Below are positions 26,915 to 36,634 of a DNA stretch of 64,000 nucleotides, piece after piece. The notes below the pieces were generated by a model. That model was given only the letters and a program-made list of their open reading frames with translations, made no database searches and was not told where the DNA came from. The position numbers were made by a program, and so were the translations under genes. Source of the stretch: Herbaspirillum huttiense (GTDB lineage Bacteria > Pseudomonadota > Gammaproteobacteria > Burkholderiales > Burkholderiaceae_D). Positions within the stretch are counted from its first letter, which is position 1. The number at the start of each line of letters is the position of its first letter. The stretch covers positions 5,146,001 through 5,210,000 of the forward strand of contig NZ_CP037993.1 of assembly GCF_004367745.1 (NCBI RefSeq). The letters are read 5' to 3'.

Positions 26915-27495
26915 CCTCTTCCCCTTTTTTTTGACGAATCTCTATTGCTACACGAATTAACCAGTTATTGGCGCTTTAAGTACATATTGTTTACCGGGGA
27001 ATCGCTATGGCAACTCAAAAGATCATCAGAGTTGATATAGGACAGGAGAGGGGGGGCTGGGATTTCCCAGTCTGGAAAACAGTCAGTGACGGCTCACATG
27101 CTGGTGAGCCTTGAGATCATTGTTTGCTATGGGTCTGCGCCACTTTGTCTCATACACTTGTTCACGTTGCCTGATATCGATAATGTGTTCAGTTCACGGC
27201 AGGTCCTCCGATATCGCAGTCTTGCGCTTAGACTAGCGGGACTAAGGCATGGCTGCTCGACACTGGCGCTTGCTCTTCAAACGCATTCCGTAAAACGATC
27301 AGACTTCCGAATGATTTCACAATTTCGTCATTTGCGCGACTTTACCAAGCCTAAAATACACAGATCGTCATAAACCGTTGCGCTGTCGCCATGGGAAGAC
27401 AGCAACGCAATTCGTTATCTTGTGTGTTCAATACGAATGACGTCGCTTAGTGCTTCACCATACGCGCACGATTGCATTTGCTCGTCGGCTGCGTT
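26915..27495. other. Gene-poor region between receptor and LysR gene
   Basis: No supported gene. GGCTCACATGCTGGTGAGCC around 27091-27110 is a perfect 8-bp-arm hairpin. A 95-codon + strand frame at 27086-27373 has no recognisable features. Confidence 0.5.
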
Positions 27496-28422
27496 TCACT
27501 TTCCGCTCATGCCCGCCCTGTCACAAGTGGCGCGTTCGATGAGGAACGGCGTAAGGAAGTCAACGAACGCGGCAGCCGCCGGCGTCAGAGCCCGCGTACT
27601 GGGCAGATACAGCGACATTTCACGAATTACTTCCGGTTCTTCGATGCGGCGCATGACCAGTCCGAAGGCATGTGCCAGCACACCCACGTAGGCCGGGCAG
27701 AGCGTAACAGCGAGATCGGCGGCAGCAAGGCCCAGCGCGGTTGATAGATGCGTCACCGTGTAGCTGGGCATGAAATGCTGCTCGGGAGGCAAGGCAATCA
27801 ATGCCTTGGCGACATGGGTGGCATAGTCGTGGCTGGCTAGCACGCTAGGCTGTCTGGCCAGCACGGCCCAGGTGATCTTCTTGCGACGTGCCAGCGGATT
27901 GCTGGCGGCACACCATAATACCCAGGGCGTCTCGTACAGGCTGATGCGACGGACACTCTCGCCCGTGGCGCGATCAGGGCCGATTGCGATATCCACGTGG
28001 TCGCTATCGACCGCATCCACCAGTTCCTCCACGGCGCAATCTACCACTCGCACTTGCACGCGCGGCTTGATCTTGCGGTAGGCGGCGATGGCCTGCGGCA
28101 TGAGCGCGCTGGCCACGAACAGCGGCGCGGCCACGCGGACCACCCCGGTGGTCTTGTTTTTGACGTCCATCGCGGTCTGCATGGCCTGGTTCATCTCTCG
28201 CAGCACACGTTCGGCCGAGGGGCGGAAATCGCGCCCGGCCTTGGAGAGCGATACTCGCCGAGTAGTGCGGTCAAACAGCGAGAAGCCAACCTCCTGCTCC
28301 ATCTCCTTGATGACCAAGCTCACCGCACCCGGGGTCAGATGCAGGCGCTTGGCTGCCAGGTTGAAGCTCTCAGTATCGGCGACCGTAAGGAATGCGCGTA
28401 ACTGCTTGATGGTCAGGTTCAT
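27496..28422 (-). CDS. LysR-family regulator, divergent from glcEFD
   Basis: A 308-residue LysR-type activator. Its N-terminal winged helix-turn-helix reads MNLTIKQLRAFLTVADTESFNLAAKRLHLTPGAVSLVIKEME. The rest is the periplasmic-binding-like effector domain. It is divergent from glcE across 136 bp, the standard layout for LysR control of the adjacent operon, so it likely responds to the hydroxy acid or its keto product. A degraded copy of its C-terminal half lies at 41855-42395. Confidence 0.9.
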   Translation of the reverse strand: MNLTIKQLRAFLTVADTESFNLAAKRLHLTPGAVSLVIKEMEQEVGFSLFDRTTRRVSLSKAGRDFRPSAERVLREMNQAMQTAMDVKNKTTGVVRVAAPLFVASALMPQAIAAYRKIKPRVQVRVVDCAVEELVDAVDSDHVDIAIGPDRATGESVRRISLYETPWVLWCAASNPLARRKKITWAVLARQPSVLASHDYATHVAKALIALPPEQHFMPSYTVTHLSTALGLAAADLAVTLCPAYVGVLAHAFGLVMRRIEEPEVIREMSLYLPSTRALTPAAAAFVDFLTPFLIERATCDRAGMSGK

Positions 28423-28558
28423 TGCATGCAGGGCAATACTAATTGCCCCTCATTATTGAGGAAAATCAAATAATAAGCGAAAAGAACTCGCTTGTTGCCA
28501 TGCCGGGTGCTTACTACCATTGCGATCACTAAGCCAATAGAGCCAGGCAGGAGACGAG

Positions 28559-29713
28559 GTGAGCGAGGACTACAGCAGTAACAATGTACACGCCTTACGG
28601 GCAGATGATCCATTCGATGGCACCTCATTTATCGCCCGACTGCATGAACGTATTCGCAACACCGTCCGTCTTGGCGGTCAGCTGCGCATCGAGGGTAAAG
28701 GCACGCGTAGCGATGCACATTGCCCAACTTCGGGTGAGCCGCTGTCGCTGCGGGATTGGCAAGGCATCGTCCAGTACGAACCGGATGACCAGGTGATCAC
28801 GGTGCGCACCGGTACCCCGGTGGTCGAGGTGCAGCGGGTACTGGCGCTGCAGAGACAGATGCTCGGTTTCGAGCCACCGCAGCAGGCGGGATCTACCATC
28901 GGCGGTGCGGTGGCGCTGGGCTGGTCCGGCCCGCGCCGCCCCTTTGCCGGTGCCCTACGCGATCATCTGCTGGGCGTACGCATGCTTGATGGCTTGGGAC
29001 GCGACCTGCGCTTCGGCGGGCAGGTCGTCAAGAATGTGGCGGGTTTCGATGTTGCACGTCTGATGGCGGGCAGCCTTGGCTTGCTCGGTCCCTTGCTGGA
29101 AGTGTCGCTGCGTGTGATTCCGTGCCCCGCAGTGGAAATTACGACGGTGCTGGCGCTGGACGCTGTCGACTCCTTGGCCCTGATGCAACGCCTTCCTACC
29201 GGTCCCGGATTGCTGAGCGGCGCGGTCCACGTCGATGGCTGCCTCTATCTGCGCAGCGCCGGCTCGCCCGAATGTGTCGAGGCTTTCCTGCGCCGCCACG
29301 GCGGCACGTTGCTGGAGCAACAAAGCTCCGAAGCGTTCTGGCGAGGCTTCGCGCATCAGACGCATCCCTTTTTCGTCCCTCTGGAATCCGATCATGGCCA
29401 CCCAATGCGGCTATGGCGTGTCTCGGTGCGACCTGGGTCTCCGGTTATGGACATCGCTCCGGCCACTTCCATCGACTGGGCCGGTGCAGTGCGCTGGGTG
29501 TGGGCGCCAATGAGTGCGTACCCTGCACTGAAACAGTGGGCAACTGCTCACGGCGGCCACGTTGCCCTGTGGCGTCATGGCACGCGCCAGGAGCAAGAAA
29601 CCGTCCTGCAGGCCTCGATGACTCCGGCACTGCGGGATATACATCGCCGCATCAAGCAAGTCTTCGATCCCCACGGCATTTTCCATCCCGGGCGCCTGTT
29701 TGCGTCCTGCTGA
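28559..29713 (+). CDS. glcE: Glycolate oxidase-type FAD-binding subunit GlcE
   Basis: A 384-residue FAD-binding subunit of a GlcDEF-type membrane-associated alpha-hydroxy acid dehydrogenase. It has a PCMH-type FAD domain with PPQQAGSTIGGAVALGWSGPRRPFAGALRDHLLGVRMLDG and KNVAGFDVARLMAGSLG, and the C-terminal IKQVFDPHGIFHPGRL shared with GlcD. The start is GTG at 28559 with AGGAG upstream. Gene order here is E-F-D rather than the D-E-F of E. coli. The neighbouring 4-hydroxyphenylpyruvate dioxygenase suggests an aromatic hydroxy acid substrate rather than glycolate. Confidence 0.9.
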   Translation: MSEDYSSNNVHALRADDPFDGTSFIARLHERIRNTVRLGGQLRIEGKGTRSDAHCPTSGEPLSLRDWQGIVQYEPDDQVITVRTGTPVVEVQRVLALQRQMLGFEPPQQAGSTIGGAVALGWSGPRRPFAGALRDHLLGVRMLDGLGRDLRFGGQVVKNVAGFDVARLMAGSLGLLGPLLEVSLRVIPCPAVEITTVLALDAVDSLALMQRLPTGPGLLSGAVHVDGCLYLRSAGSPECVEAFLRRHGGTLLEQQSSEAFWRGFAHQTHPFFVPLESDHGHPMRLWRVSVRPGSPVMDIAPATSIDWAGAVRWVWAPMSAYPALKQWATAHGGHVALWRHGTRQEQETVLQASMTPALRDIHRRIKQVFDPHGIFHPGRLFASC

Positions 29714-29736
29714 ACCACGTCATTACAGGAAAGCCC

Positions 29737-30996
29737 ATGCGCGTCGAATTCGATCAATGGATGAAAGCCAGCAGCGCAGCACCGGATGCCCAACGCATCA
29801 TCGAGTCCTGCGTACATTGCGGTATTTGCACCTCGGTCTGCCCCACCTACGATCTGCTGGACCACGAACTGGACAGCCCGCGCGGACGTATCTATCTGAT
29901 CCGCGACATGCTGCAGGGCGCGCCCGTGAGTGTGCGCACCCGCGATCACCTGGACCGTTGTCTGACCTGCCGTGCCTGCGAATCGGCCTGCCCCTCTGGT
30001 GTGCAATACGGTCAGTTGATCGACATCGGCCGCGAGGAAGTCGAGCGCCGTGTCCCGCGCAGTCTGGCCGAACGCATCAAGCGCACACTGCTGCGCCGTG
30101 CACTGCAAAGCCACCGCTTGCTGCGCATGACGCTGCATGCGGCGTGGGCAATGCGCGGCATGATGCCGGCGGGGTTGCGCAAACGCCTCCCTGTGCCCCC
30201 TGCGTCCCTCGCTGCGCAATCAGCTACGCAGCCGGCCAGCCAGCACGCCCGTCGCGTGCTGACCCTGCACGGTTGTGTACAGGGGACGGTGGCGCCGGGA
30301 TATGACCAGGCGCTGGCCCGGATCCTTGATCATTTCGGCGTGACGTTGGTCACGGCGAAGGGAACTGGCTGTTGCGGCGCCATCAGTCAGCATCTGGGCG
30401 CACCCGATGAAGCCAAACAAGCCATGCGCCGCAATATCGATGCCTGGTGGCCGCTGCTGGAGGCTGGGGCCGAAGCTATCGTGCTGACGTCGAGCGGCTG
30501 CGGCAGCATGATCGAGGACTATGGGCATCTGCTCAAGGATGATCCCCTATATGCCGTCAAGGCCAAACACATCAGTGCTCTGCTGCGTGATCCGGTGGAA
30601 CTGGTCGGTAACCTGTGGAGCACCAGCAACTTGCCGCTGGCGCCGCTATCGCCTGGCCAAGAACAACTGGTATTTCATCCGCCGTGCAGCCTGCAACATG
30701 GCATGCGCCTCAAAGGCCGGGTCGAGTTGCTGCTGCAGCGCGCCGGCTATCAGCTTGCTCCGGTCGCAGATAGCCATCTCTGCTGCGGTTCGGCCGGGAC
30801 TTATTCCCTGCTGCAACCGGTGTTGGCCGCGCAACTGGGGCAGCGCAAGCTCGAGAAACTGATGGCCGGCAAGCCGCAGGCGATTGCCTCGGCCAATGTG
30901 GGCTGCATCATGCATCTGCAGAAAGAGAGCCCGGTGCCCGTGCGGCACTGGCTGGAGATCCTGGCCGAGCGCCTGCCAGCAAGGGACCAACCATGA
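29737..30996 (+). CDS. glcF: Glycolate oxidase-type iron-sulfur subunit GlcF
   Basis: A 419-residue electron-transfer subunit. Two [4Fe-4S] motifs are clear: CVHCGICTSVCPTY (about 29-42) and CLTCRACESACPSG (about 80-93). Two CCG domains follow, ending GCCGAISQHLG and CCGSAGTYSLLQP. The true start is ATG 29737 after ACAGGAAAG. The same frame is open far upstream inside glcE but that part has no protein homology. The stop overlaps the glcD start. Confidence 0.93.
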   Translation: MRVEFDQWMKASSAAPDAQRIIESCVHCGICTSVCPTYDLLDHELDSPRGRIYLIRDMLQGAPVSVRTRDHLDRCLTCRACESACPSGVQYGQLIDIGREEVERRVPRSLAERIKRTLLRRALQSHRLLRMTLHAAWAMRGMMPAGLRKRLPVPPASLAAQSATQPASQHARRVLTLHGCVQGTVAPGYDQALARILDHFGVTLVTAKGTGCCGAISQHLGAPDEAKQAMRRNIDAWWPLLEAGAEAIVLTSSGCGSMIEDYGHLLKDDPLYAVKAKHISALLRDPVELVGNLWSTSNLPLAPLSPGQEQLVFHPPCSLQHGMRLKGRVELLLQRAGYQLAPVADSHLCCGSAGTYSLLQPVLAAQLGQRKLEKLMAGKPQAIASANVGCIMHLQKESPVPVRHWLEILAERLPARDQP

Positions 30997-32447
30997 ATCC
31001 CTCTGCATTCTTTGCTGCGCTGCGCGCCATCGTCGGCGAGTCATGGCTGCTGGCCGATGCCGAATCGGTGGCCCCCTATGAGTGCGATGCGCTGTTCCAT
31101 TTGCAGCAACGACCGCTGGCCGTGGTGCTGCCGGCCGATGAACAGCAGGTCGCGGCGGTGGTGGCATTGTGTGCCGCCGAAGGGGTTCCCATCGTGCCGC
31201 GCGGCGCCGGCACCAGCCTGTCCGGCGGTGCCACGCCGGTGGCAGCAGGCATAGTGATGGCGCTCAACCGGCTCCGCCGCATCCGCATCGACGCGGGCGC
31301 ACGGCAGGCACTGGCCCAGCCAGGAGTGCGCAACATCGTGGTGACGCAGCAATCTGCTGGCGACGGGCTATTCTTTGCACCTGATCCCTCCAGCCAGATG
31401 GCGTCCACCATTGGCGGCAACGTGGCGGAGAATGCCGGTGGCGTGCATTGCGTGAAATACGGTTTGACCGTACACAACCTGGTGGGCTTGCGTCTGGTAA
31501 CTGGCGAGGGGCAGGTCCTGGCACTGGGCGAAGGCAGCCTGGATCAGCCTGGCCTGGATCTGCTGGCGCTGCTGTGCGGTTCCGAAGGGCTGCTGGGGCT
31601 GGTCACGGATACGCGGCTGCGGCTGCTTCCAAAGCCGCGCGCTGTGCGCGTACTGCTGGGCTTCTTCCCGGCCATCGAGGCGGCTTGCGATGCGGTGTCG
31701 CGCATCATCGCAGAGGGGATCACTCCGGCCGGCCTGGAGATCATGGATCAGGCGTCCCTGCAGGCGGCGCATCGGTTCTCTCCCGCCCTGGGCCTGCGCA
31801 TCGATGCGGCCGGCGCACTGCTGTGCGAACTGGATGGCGAGCCGGAAGAGATCGAAGAGGCCACCCGTCGCATCCACGCCATCTTCCAGGCGCTTGCCGT
31901 CATGGAAGTGCGCCAGGCCGATGACGAAGCGCAGCGCGCCCAATTATGGGCCGCACGCAAGAATGTGCTGCCGGCTCTGCTGCGCAGCGCCAGCGATCTG
32001 TACGTCGCCGATTGCACCGTGCCCCGCCGCGCATTGAGCCGCGTGCTGGCCCGCGTGATGGCACTGTCGGAAGAATATGGCATCGCGGTGGCCCAGAGTT
32101 TCCATGCAGGGGATGGCAACCTGCACCCGGTCCTGTTCTACGACAGCGCCGTCGCTGGGGAAGAAGAGCGCGCATTGCGCTTGGCCGACGCCATCCTGCA
32201 AGCGGTGCTGGCCGAGGGCGGCACCGTCAGTGGCGAGCACGGCATCGGTACCGAAAAATTGCATGGCATGTGCTGGCAATTCTCTGCCGATGAGCTCGAT
32301 CTGTTCGCGCGCCTGCGTCAGGTCTTTGATCCACACGGATTGTTCAATCCCGGCAAGGCCATTCCCACGCTGCATCGCTGCGCCGAGTTCGGTGCCATGC
32401 AGATCAGCCGGGATGCCATGCCCTTTGCCGACCTGCCACGTTTTTAA
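30993..32447 (+). CDS. glcD: Glycolate oxidase-type catalytic subunit GlcD
   Basis: A 484-residue FAD-linked oxidase subunit. The PCMH FAD domain shows VPIVPRGAGTSLSGGATPV, PDPSSQMASTIGGNVAENAGG and the C-terminal domain shows HAGDGNLHPVLFYD, GTVSGEHGIGTEKL and FDPHGLFNPGK. It overlaps glcF by ATGA. With GlcE and GlcF it oxidises a D- or L-2-hydroxy acid to the 2-keto acid and passes electrons to the quinone pool. Substrate is inferred from context only. Confidence 0.93.
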   Translation: MNPSAFFAALRAIVGESWLLADAESVAPYECDALFHLQQRPLAVVLPADEQQVAAVVALCAAEGVPIVPRGAGTSLSGGATPVAAGIVMALNRLRRIRIDAGARQALAQPGVRNIVVTQQSAGDGLFFAPDPSSQMASTIGGNVAENAGGVHCVKYGLTVHNLVGLRLVTGEGQVLALGEGSLDQPGLDLLALLCGSEGLLGLVTDTRLRLLPKPRAVRVLLGFFPAIEAACDAVSRIIAEGITPAGLEIMDQASLQAAHRFSPALGLRIDAAGALLCELDGEPEEIEEATRRIHAIFQALAVMEVRQADDEAQRAQLWAARKNVLPALLRSASDLYVADCTVPRRALSRVLARVMALSEEYGIAVAQSFHAGDGNLHPVLFYDSAVAGEEERALRLADAILQAVLAEGGTVSGEHGIGTEKLHGMCWQFSADELDLFARLRQVFDPHGLFNPGKAIPTLHRCAEFGAMQISRDAMPFADLPRF

Positions 32448-32476
32448 CGACCAACCTCTGATGGGAGAACCCAAGC

Positions 32477-33562
32477 ATGTCTGACCTCTTCGATAACCCC
32501 ATGGGCCTGTGCGGATTCGAGTTTGTGGAATTCGCCTCGCCCCGCCCCGGTGTGCTGGAACCCCTGTTCGAAAAGCTGGGGTTCACGGAAGTGGCACGCC
32601 ATCGTTCCAAGGATGTCTCGCTGTATCGCCAGGGCGGCATCAACTTCATCATCAATCGCGAGAGCGGCAGCCAGGCCGGCTATTTCGCCGCCGAACACGG
32701 TCCTTCGGCCTGCGGGCTGGCCTTCCGCGTACGCGATTCGCATCATGCCTATCGCCGTGCATTGGAACTGGGCGCGCAGCCAATGGATATCCCCACCGGA
32801 CCGATGGAACTGCGCTTGCCCGCCATTCGCGGTATCGGCGGCGCGCCGCTGTACCTGATTGATCGCTTCGAGGATGGCAAGTCCATCTATGATGTTGACT
32901 TCGAGTTCCTGCCAGGGGTGGAGCGGCATCCGCGCGGGCATGGTTTCTCCGTGGTGGATCACCTTACCCACAATGTCTATCGCGGCCGCATGGCCTACTG
33001 GGCGGACTTCTACGGCAAGCTGTTCAATTTCCAGGAGATCCGCTACTTCGACATCCAGGGCGAATACACCGGCCTGACCTCCAAGGCCATGACCGCACCG
33101 GATGGACTCATCCGCATCCCGCTCAATGAAGAAGCCCGCCAGGGCGGTGGCCAGATCGAGGAATTCCTGATGCAGTTCAACGGCGAAGGCATCCAGCACA
33201 TCGCCCTGCTGACCGACAACCTGCTGGATTCCATCGACCAGTTGCAGTTGGCCGGCGTTCCGCTCCTGACCTCACCCAACGGGCTCTACTACGACAACCT
33301 GGAAAAGCGCCTGCCTGGCCACGGCCAGCCGGTCGATGCGTTGCAGGCGCGTGGCATCCTGCTCGATGGCACTACCGAAGGCGGCCAACCACGCCTGCTG
33401 CTGCAGATCTTTTCGGAGCCGCTGCTGGGACCGGTGTTCTTCGAGTTCATCGAGCGCAAGGGCAATTACCGCGAGGGCTTCGGCGAAGGCAATTTCAAGG
33501 CACTGTTCGAATCGCTGGAACGCGACCAGATCCAGCGTGGCGTATTGACCACCGAATCGTGA
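32477..33562 (+). CDS. hppD: 4-hydroxyphenylpyruvate dioxygenase
   Basis: A 361-residue two-domain VOC enzyme that converts 4-hydroxyphenylpyruvate to homogentisate with Fe(II) and O2. The three iron ligands are visible: His in VVDHLTHNV (about 162), His in GIQHIALL (about 240) and Glu in FFEFIERKG (about 320). The last motif and the [13 protein letters not shown] end are diagnostic of HPPD versus hydroxymandelate synthase. GGGAGAA precedes the ATG. It directly follows the GlcEFD-type dehydrogenase, which could supply its keto-acid substrate from 4-hydroxyphenyllactate. No homogentisate dioxygenase lies in this window. Confidence 0.93.
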   Translation: MSDLFDNPMGLCGFEFVEFASPRPGVLEPLFEKLGFTEVARHRSKDVSLYRQGGINFIINRESGSQAGYFAAEHGPSACGLAFRVRDSHHAYRRALELGAQPMDIPTGPMELRLPAIRGIGGAPLYLIDRFEDGKSIYDVDFEFLPGVERHPRGHGFSVVDHLTHNVYRGRMAYWADFYGKLFNFQEIRYFDIQGEYTGLTSKAMTAPDGLIRIPLNEEARQGGGQIEEFLMQFNGEGIQHIALLTDNLLDSIDQLQLAGVPLLTSPNGLYYDNLEKRLPGHGQPVDALQARGILLDGTTEGGQPRLLLQIFSEPLLGPVFFEFIERKGNYREGFGEGNFKALFESLERDQIQRGVLTTES

Positions 33563-33649
33563 TACCAACAACAATATAAATAATTTATAACAGAGAGGAC
33601 GCGCCATCCGGGATCAACGGTGCGGCGCGTTAGTTAACAGGAGACCCGC

Positions 33650-34960
33650 GTGAACACCATCGCATCCGGACTGGCCGCTACTGCCGCTGAAGACTTCGAA
33701 AACCGTACCTATGCCAGGGTGACCTGGCGCATCATTCCTTTCCTTTTCCTGTGCTACGTGGTGGCCTATCTGGACCGCGTCAACGTGGGCTTCGCCAAGC
33801 TGCAGATGCTCAACAGTCTGCAGTGGAGCGACAGCATCTACGGTCTGGGGGCAGGACTGTTCTTTGTTGGCTACTTTCTCTTCGAAGTACCCAGCAACCT
33901 GCTGCTGTACCGCTATGGCGCACGCCGCTGGATCGCCCGCATCATGATCAGCTGGGCACTTCTCTCCGGCCTCACCGCGTTCGTGACTACACCGACCGCT
34001 TTCTACGTCGTACGTTTCCTGCTGGGTGTGGCCGAGGCGGGTTTCTTCCCCGGCATCATCCTCTACCTGACCTACTGGTATCCGGCCCATCGGCGCGGCA
34101 AGATCACGGCGCTGTTCATGACCGCCATCCCCATCTCGGGCGTGGTGGGAGGCCCGCTGTCGGGCTGGATCCTGAGCAGCTTCGGCGGTCACGCTGGCTG
34201 GGCAGGGTGGCAGTGGCTGTTCGTACTGGAAGCGATACCGTCCTTTCTGGTCGGAGTGATGGTGCTGTTCTATCTTGATGACAGCATCCAGTCCGCACGT
34301 TGGCTCGATGACAAGCAAAAAGCCCTTTTGCAGGACAATATCCAGAACGACGCCGCGGGCAAGCTCAATCAGTCGATTCGAGCCACCTTTGCCAACGGCA
34401 AGGTCTGGATCATGTGCGCTATCTACTTTGCCTGCGCCATGGGCAATTACGGCATCAGCTTCTGGTTGCCTTCACTGATCCAGGGGGCCGGCGTCAAAAA
34501 TCTGCTATCCGTGGGACTGCTGTCGGCCATTCCGTTTGCGATCGGTGCGGTCTCGATGGTACTGTTCGCCCGCAGTGCCGACCGTCGCCTTGAACGTCGC
34601 TGGCACCTGGCTGTGGCGATGGTGGTAGGTGCCGTCGGCTTGGGCCTGAGTGCGCTCTTCGGTAGCGAGGCGATGCTGGCCATCGCCGCGCTATCCTTCG
34701 CTTCGGCCGGCATCATGTCGCTGGCACCGCTGTTCTGGAGCCTGCCGACGGCCTTCCTGGGCGGTGCCGCCGCTGCTGCCGGCATCGCACTGATCAATTC
34801 AGTGGCCAACCTGGCCGGCTTCGTCAGCCCATTCCTGATCGGCTGGATCAAGGATCAGACTCATAGCACAAGTATCGGCTTGTATGTGCTCTCAGGGGTA
34901 CTGACGGCAGGCGCCGTGATAGTGATCGCGGCCGTCCCTGCGCGACTGGTCAACAAGTAG
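33650..34960 (+). CDS. MFS transporter (anion:cation symporter type)
   Basis: A 436-residue twelve-helix carrier of the ACS family. The signature RIIPFLFLCYVVAYLDRVNVGFAKLQM in helix 1, GLGAGLFFVGYFLFEVPSNLLLYRYGARRWIARIM and RFLLGVAEAGFFPGIILYLTYWYP are characteristic. Members import organic acids such as phthalate, tartrate or aromatic carboxylates. The start is GTG at 33650 after AGGAGA. Its place between HPPD and an exported esterase suggests import of the aromatic hydroxy acid. Confidence 0.92.
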   Translation: MNTIASGLAATAAEDFENRTYARVTWRIIPFLFLCYVVAYLDRVNVGFAKLQMLNSLQWSDSIYGLGAGLFFVGYFLFEVPSNLLLYRYGARRWIARIMISWALLSGLTAFVTTPTAFYVVRFLLGVAEAGFFPGIILYLTYWYPAHRRGKITALFMTAIPISGVVGGPLSGWILSSFGGHAGWAGWQWLFVLEAIPSFLVGVMVLFYLDDSIQSARWLDDKQKALLQDNIQNDAAGKLNQSIRATFANGKVWIMCAIYFACAMGNYGISFWLPSLIQGAGVKNLLSVGLLSAIPFAIGAVSMVLFARSADRRLERRWHLAVAMVVGAVGLGLSALFGSEAMLAIAALSFASAGIMSLAPLFWSLPTAFLGGAAAAAGIALINSVANLAGFVSPFLIGWIKDQTHSTSIGLYVLSGVLTAGAVIVIAAVPARLVNK

Positions 34961-34996
34961 CCCACACTTCATCAACGAACCATCAAGAGGACAGAC

Positions 34997-36634
34997 ATGC
35001 AGGCAGGACGCCGACGATTCATGACACAGGGAGCCGGCTTGACCGCATGGGGAGCCTGTGCGCTGCTGACGGCCCGCGCCGGCAAGGCGCAAGAACTGGC
35101 ACAGACGCGACGCGCCGTGACAGTGGAGGCTCCCGCTGGTGCAGTGCGGGGGGCAGTTGACGGAACGGTACGGGTGTTCAAGGGGATTCCCTATGCGCTG
35201 CCGCCTGTCGGTCCCTTGCGTTTTCGCCCCCCGCAGCCCCATCCTGGATTCCAGCAGACCCACAATGCGTTTGCGTTCGGACCGGCACCGATGCAGCCCG
35301 AACGGATCCAGGCCGGGACTGGACTCAACTTCCTGGGCGACGCCCGGCAGTCCGAGGACTGTCTGTATCTCAACATATGGGCACCCGATACACCGGGACC
35401 GCATCCGGTGTTCGTCTGGATCTACGGCGGCAGCAATATTTACGGCGCTACCAGCCAGCCGATCTACGATGGAACGCAATTCGCCAAGGACGGTGTAGTC
35501 TGCGTGACCATCGGCTACCGTGTCGGTGCATTGGGTTTCCTTGAGCTGGGTGAGTTGCTCGGCGAAGACTATCGCGGCTGCGGCAACAATGCCTTGCGCG
35601 ACCAGGTACTGGCATTGCAATGGGTGCAGAAAAATATCGCTGCTTTCGGTGGCGACCCACAGCGCATCACCCTGGGCGGGGAATCTGCCGGCGGCAAGAA
35701 CGTCTCGACACTACTGACCTTGCCCGCTGCCCGCGGCCTGTTCCAGCAGGCCATCATCGAGAGCGGAGGCGCGCTCACCACGCATGCACTGTCGGAGGCG
35801 CACAAGGTGGCGCAGTTGTTTGCGCAGCAGATACAGCCGCATGCAAGCGCAGAGGAGTTACGCCGCCAACTTCTCGCTTTGCCGGCCGATCAGTTGATCA
35901 AGGCTCAGATTGCCACTACCAACGCCTACACACGCAATTTCGCGTTCCGAACGGTAATCGATGGCAGCTATGTTCCACGCTCGCCACAACAGAGTCTGGC
36001 ACTGGGCGAAGCACGCCACCTGCGTTTGCTGATCGGTAGCAACCATGATGAAGCGCTGATCTTCTTCCGTCCGGAATTGCTGGAGGCCTATCGCCGTGGA
36101 GACCCGGATACCGCCCCCATCGCAGCGCACGAGATGGCGCAGCTCGACGAGGCTTCCATCGAGGCCATGAGCCAACGCTACCGAGTTGCTTTCCCGCAGC
36201 AGCATCCGTTCCTGCACCGTGTTCAGCTCTTGACGGCCGAGGAATACTGGATTCCTATGGTACGGTTGGCTGAAGCGCATGCCCGTAGCGGTGGTGAAAG
36301 CTATATGTATCGTTACGACCAGGCATCGGCCGAGGCGCCTTTTGAAGGATTCGCAGTCCATGCCTCAGAGCTGCCGATGGTCTGGATGAATTTCCATGAA
36401 CCCTTCCTGTCAATGCTGTACCGCGAGACACCCGAATTGACCAGGTTCGCCAGAGTCGTGCATGAGAGCTGGATCGCCTTCATGCGCGAGGGAAAACCGG
36501 TTCATCCAGCATTGCCTATCTGGCCTCGGTTCCAATTGAACCAACGTCCAACCATGATTCTAGCGGCGGGCGAAGAGCGCATCCAGAACGACCCGGCCGG
36601 CGATCAGAGGCATCTATGGGAGGGAGTGCTTTAG
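34997..36634 (+). CDS. Exported carboxylesterase type B
   Basis: A 545-residue alpha/beta-hydrolase of the carboxylesterase/cholinesterase family. The leader carries RRRFMTQGAGLTAWG, a twin-arginine-like signal with cleavage expected near KAQE, so it probably acts in the periplasm. The nucleophile elbow is GGESAGG (Ser near 234). VKGIPYALPPVGPLRFRPPQP, SEDCLYLNIW and the oxyanion WIYGGSN block are all family hallmarks. A catalytic His is plausible in FAVHASELPMVW. Next to an aromatic importer and hydroxy-acid oxidation genes, it may release aromatic acids from an ester. Its stop codon overlaps that of the convergent LysR gene. Confidence 0.9.
   Translation: MQAGRRRFMTQGAGLTAWGACALLTARAGKAQELAQTRRAVTVEAPAGAVRGAVDGTVRVFKGIPYALPPVGPLRFRPPQPHPGFQQTHNAFAFGPAPMQPERIQAGTGLNFLGDARQSEDCLYLNIWAPDTPGPHPVFVWIYGGSNIYGATSQPIYDGTQFAKDGVVCVTIGYRVGALGFLELGELLGEDYRGCGNNALRDQVLALQWVQKNIAAFGGDPQRITLGGESAGGKNVSTLLTLPAARGLFQQAIIESGGALTTHALSEAHKVAQLFAQQIQPHASAEELRRQLLALPADQLIKAQIATTNAYTRNFAFRTVIDGSYVPRSPQQSLALGEARHLRLLIGSNHDEALIFFRPELLEAYRRGDPDTAPIAAHEMAQLDEASIEAMSQRYRVAFPQQHPFLHRVQLLTAEEYWIPMVRLAEAHARSGGESYMYRYDQASAEAPFEGFAVHASELPMVWMNFHEPFLSMLYRETPELTRFARVVHESWIAFMREGKPVHPALPIWPRFQLNQRPTMILAAGEERIQNDPAGDQRHLWEGVL

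Noticed and set aside
27086..27373. 95-codon + strand ORF
   Set aside because: No recognisable domain and no convincing ribosome site. It starts inside a hairpin.
29122..29736. Long upstream extension of glcF
   Set aside because: It overlaps glcE in another frame and is low-complexity Arg/Ala/Pro sequence. Iron-sulfur protein homology begins at ATG 29737.
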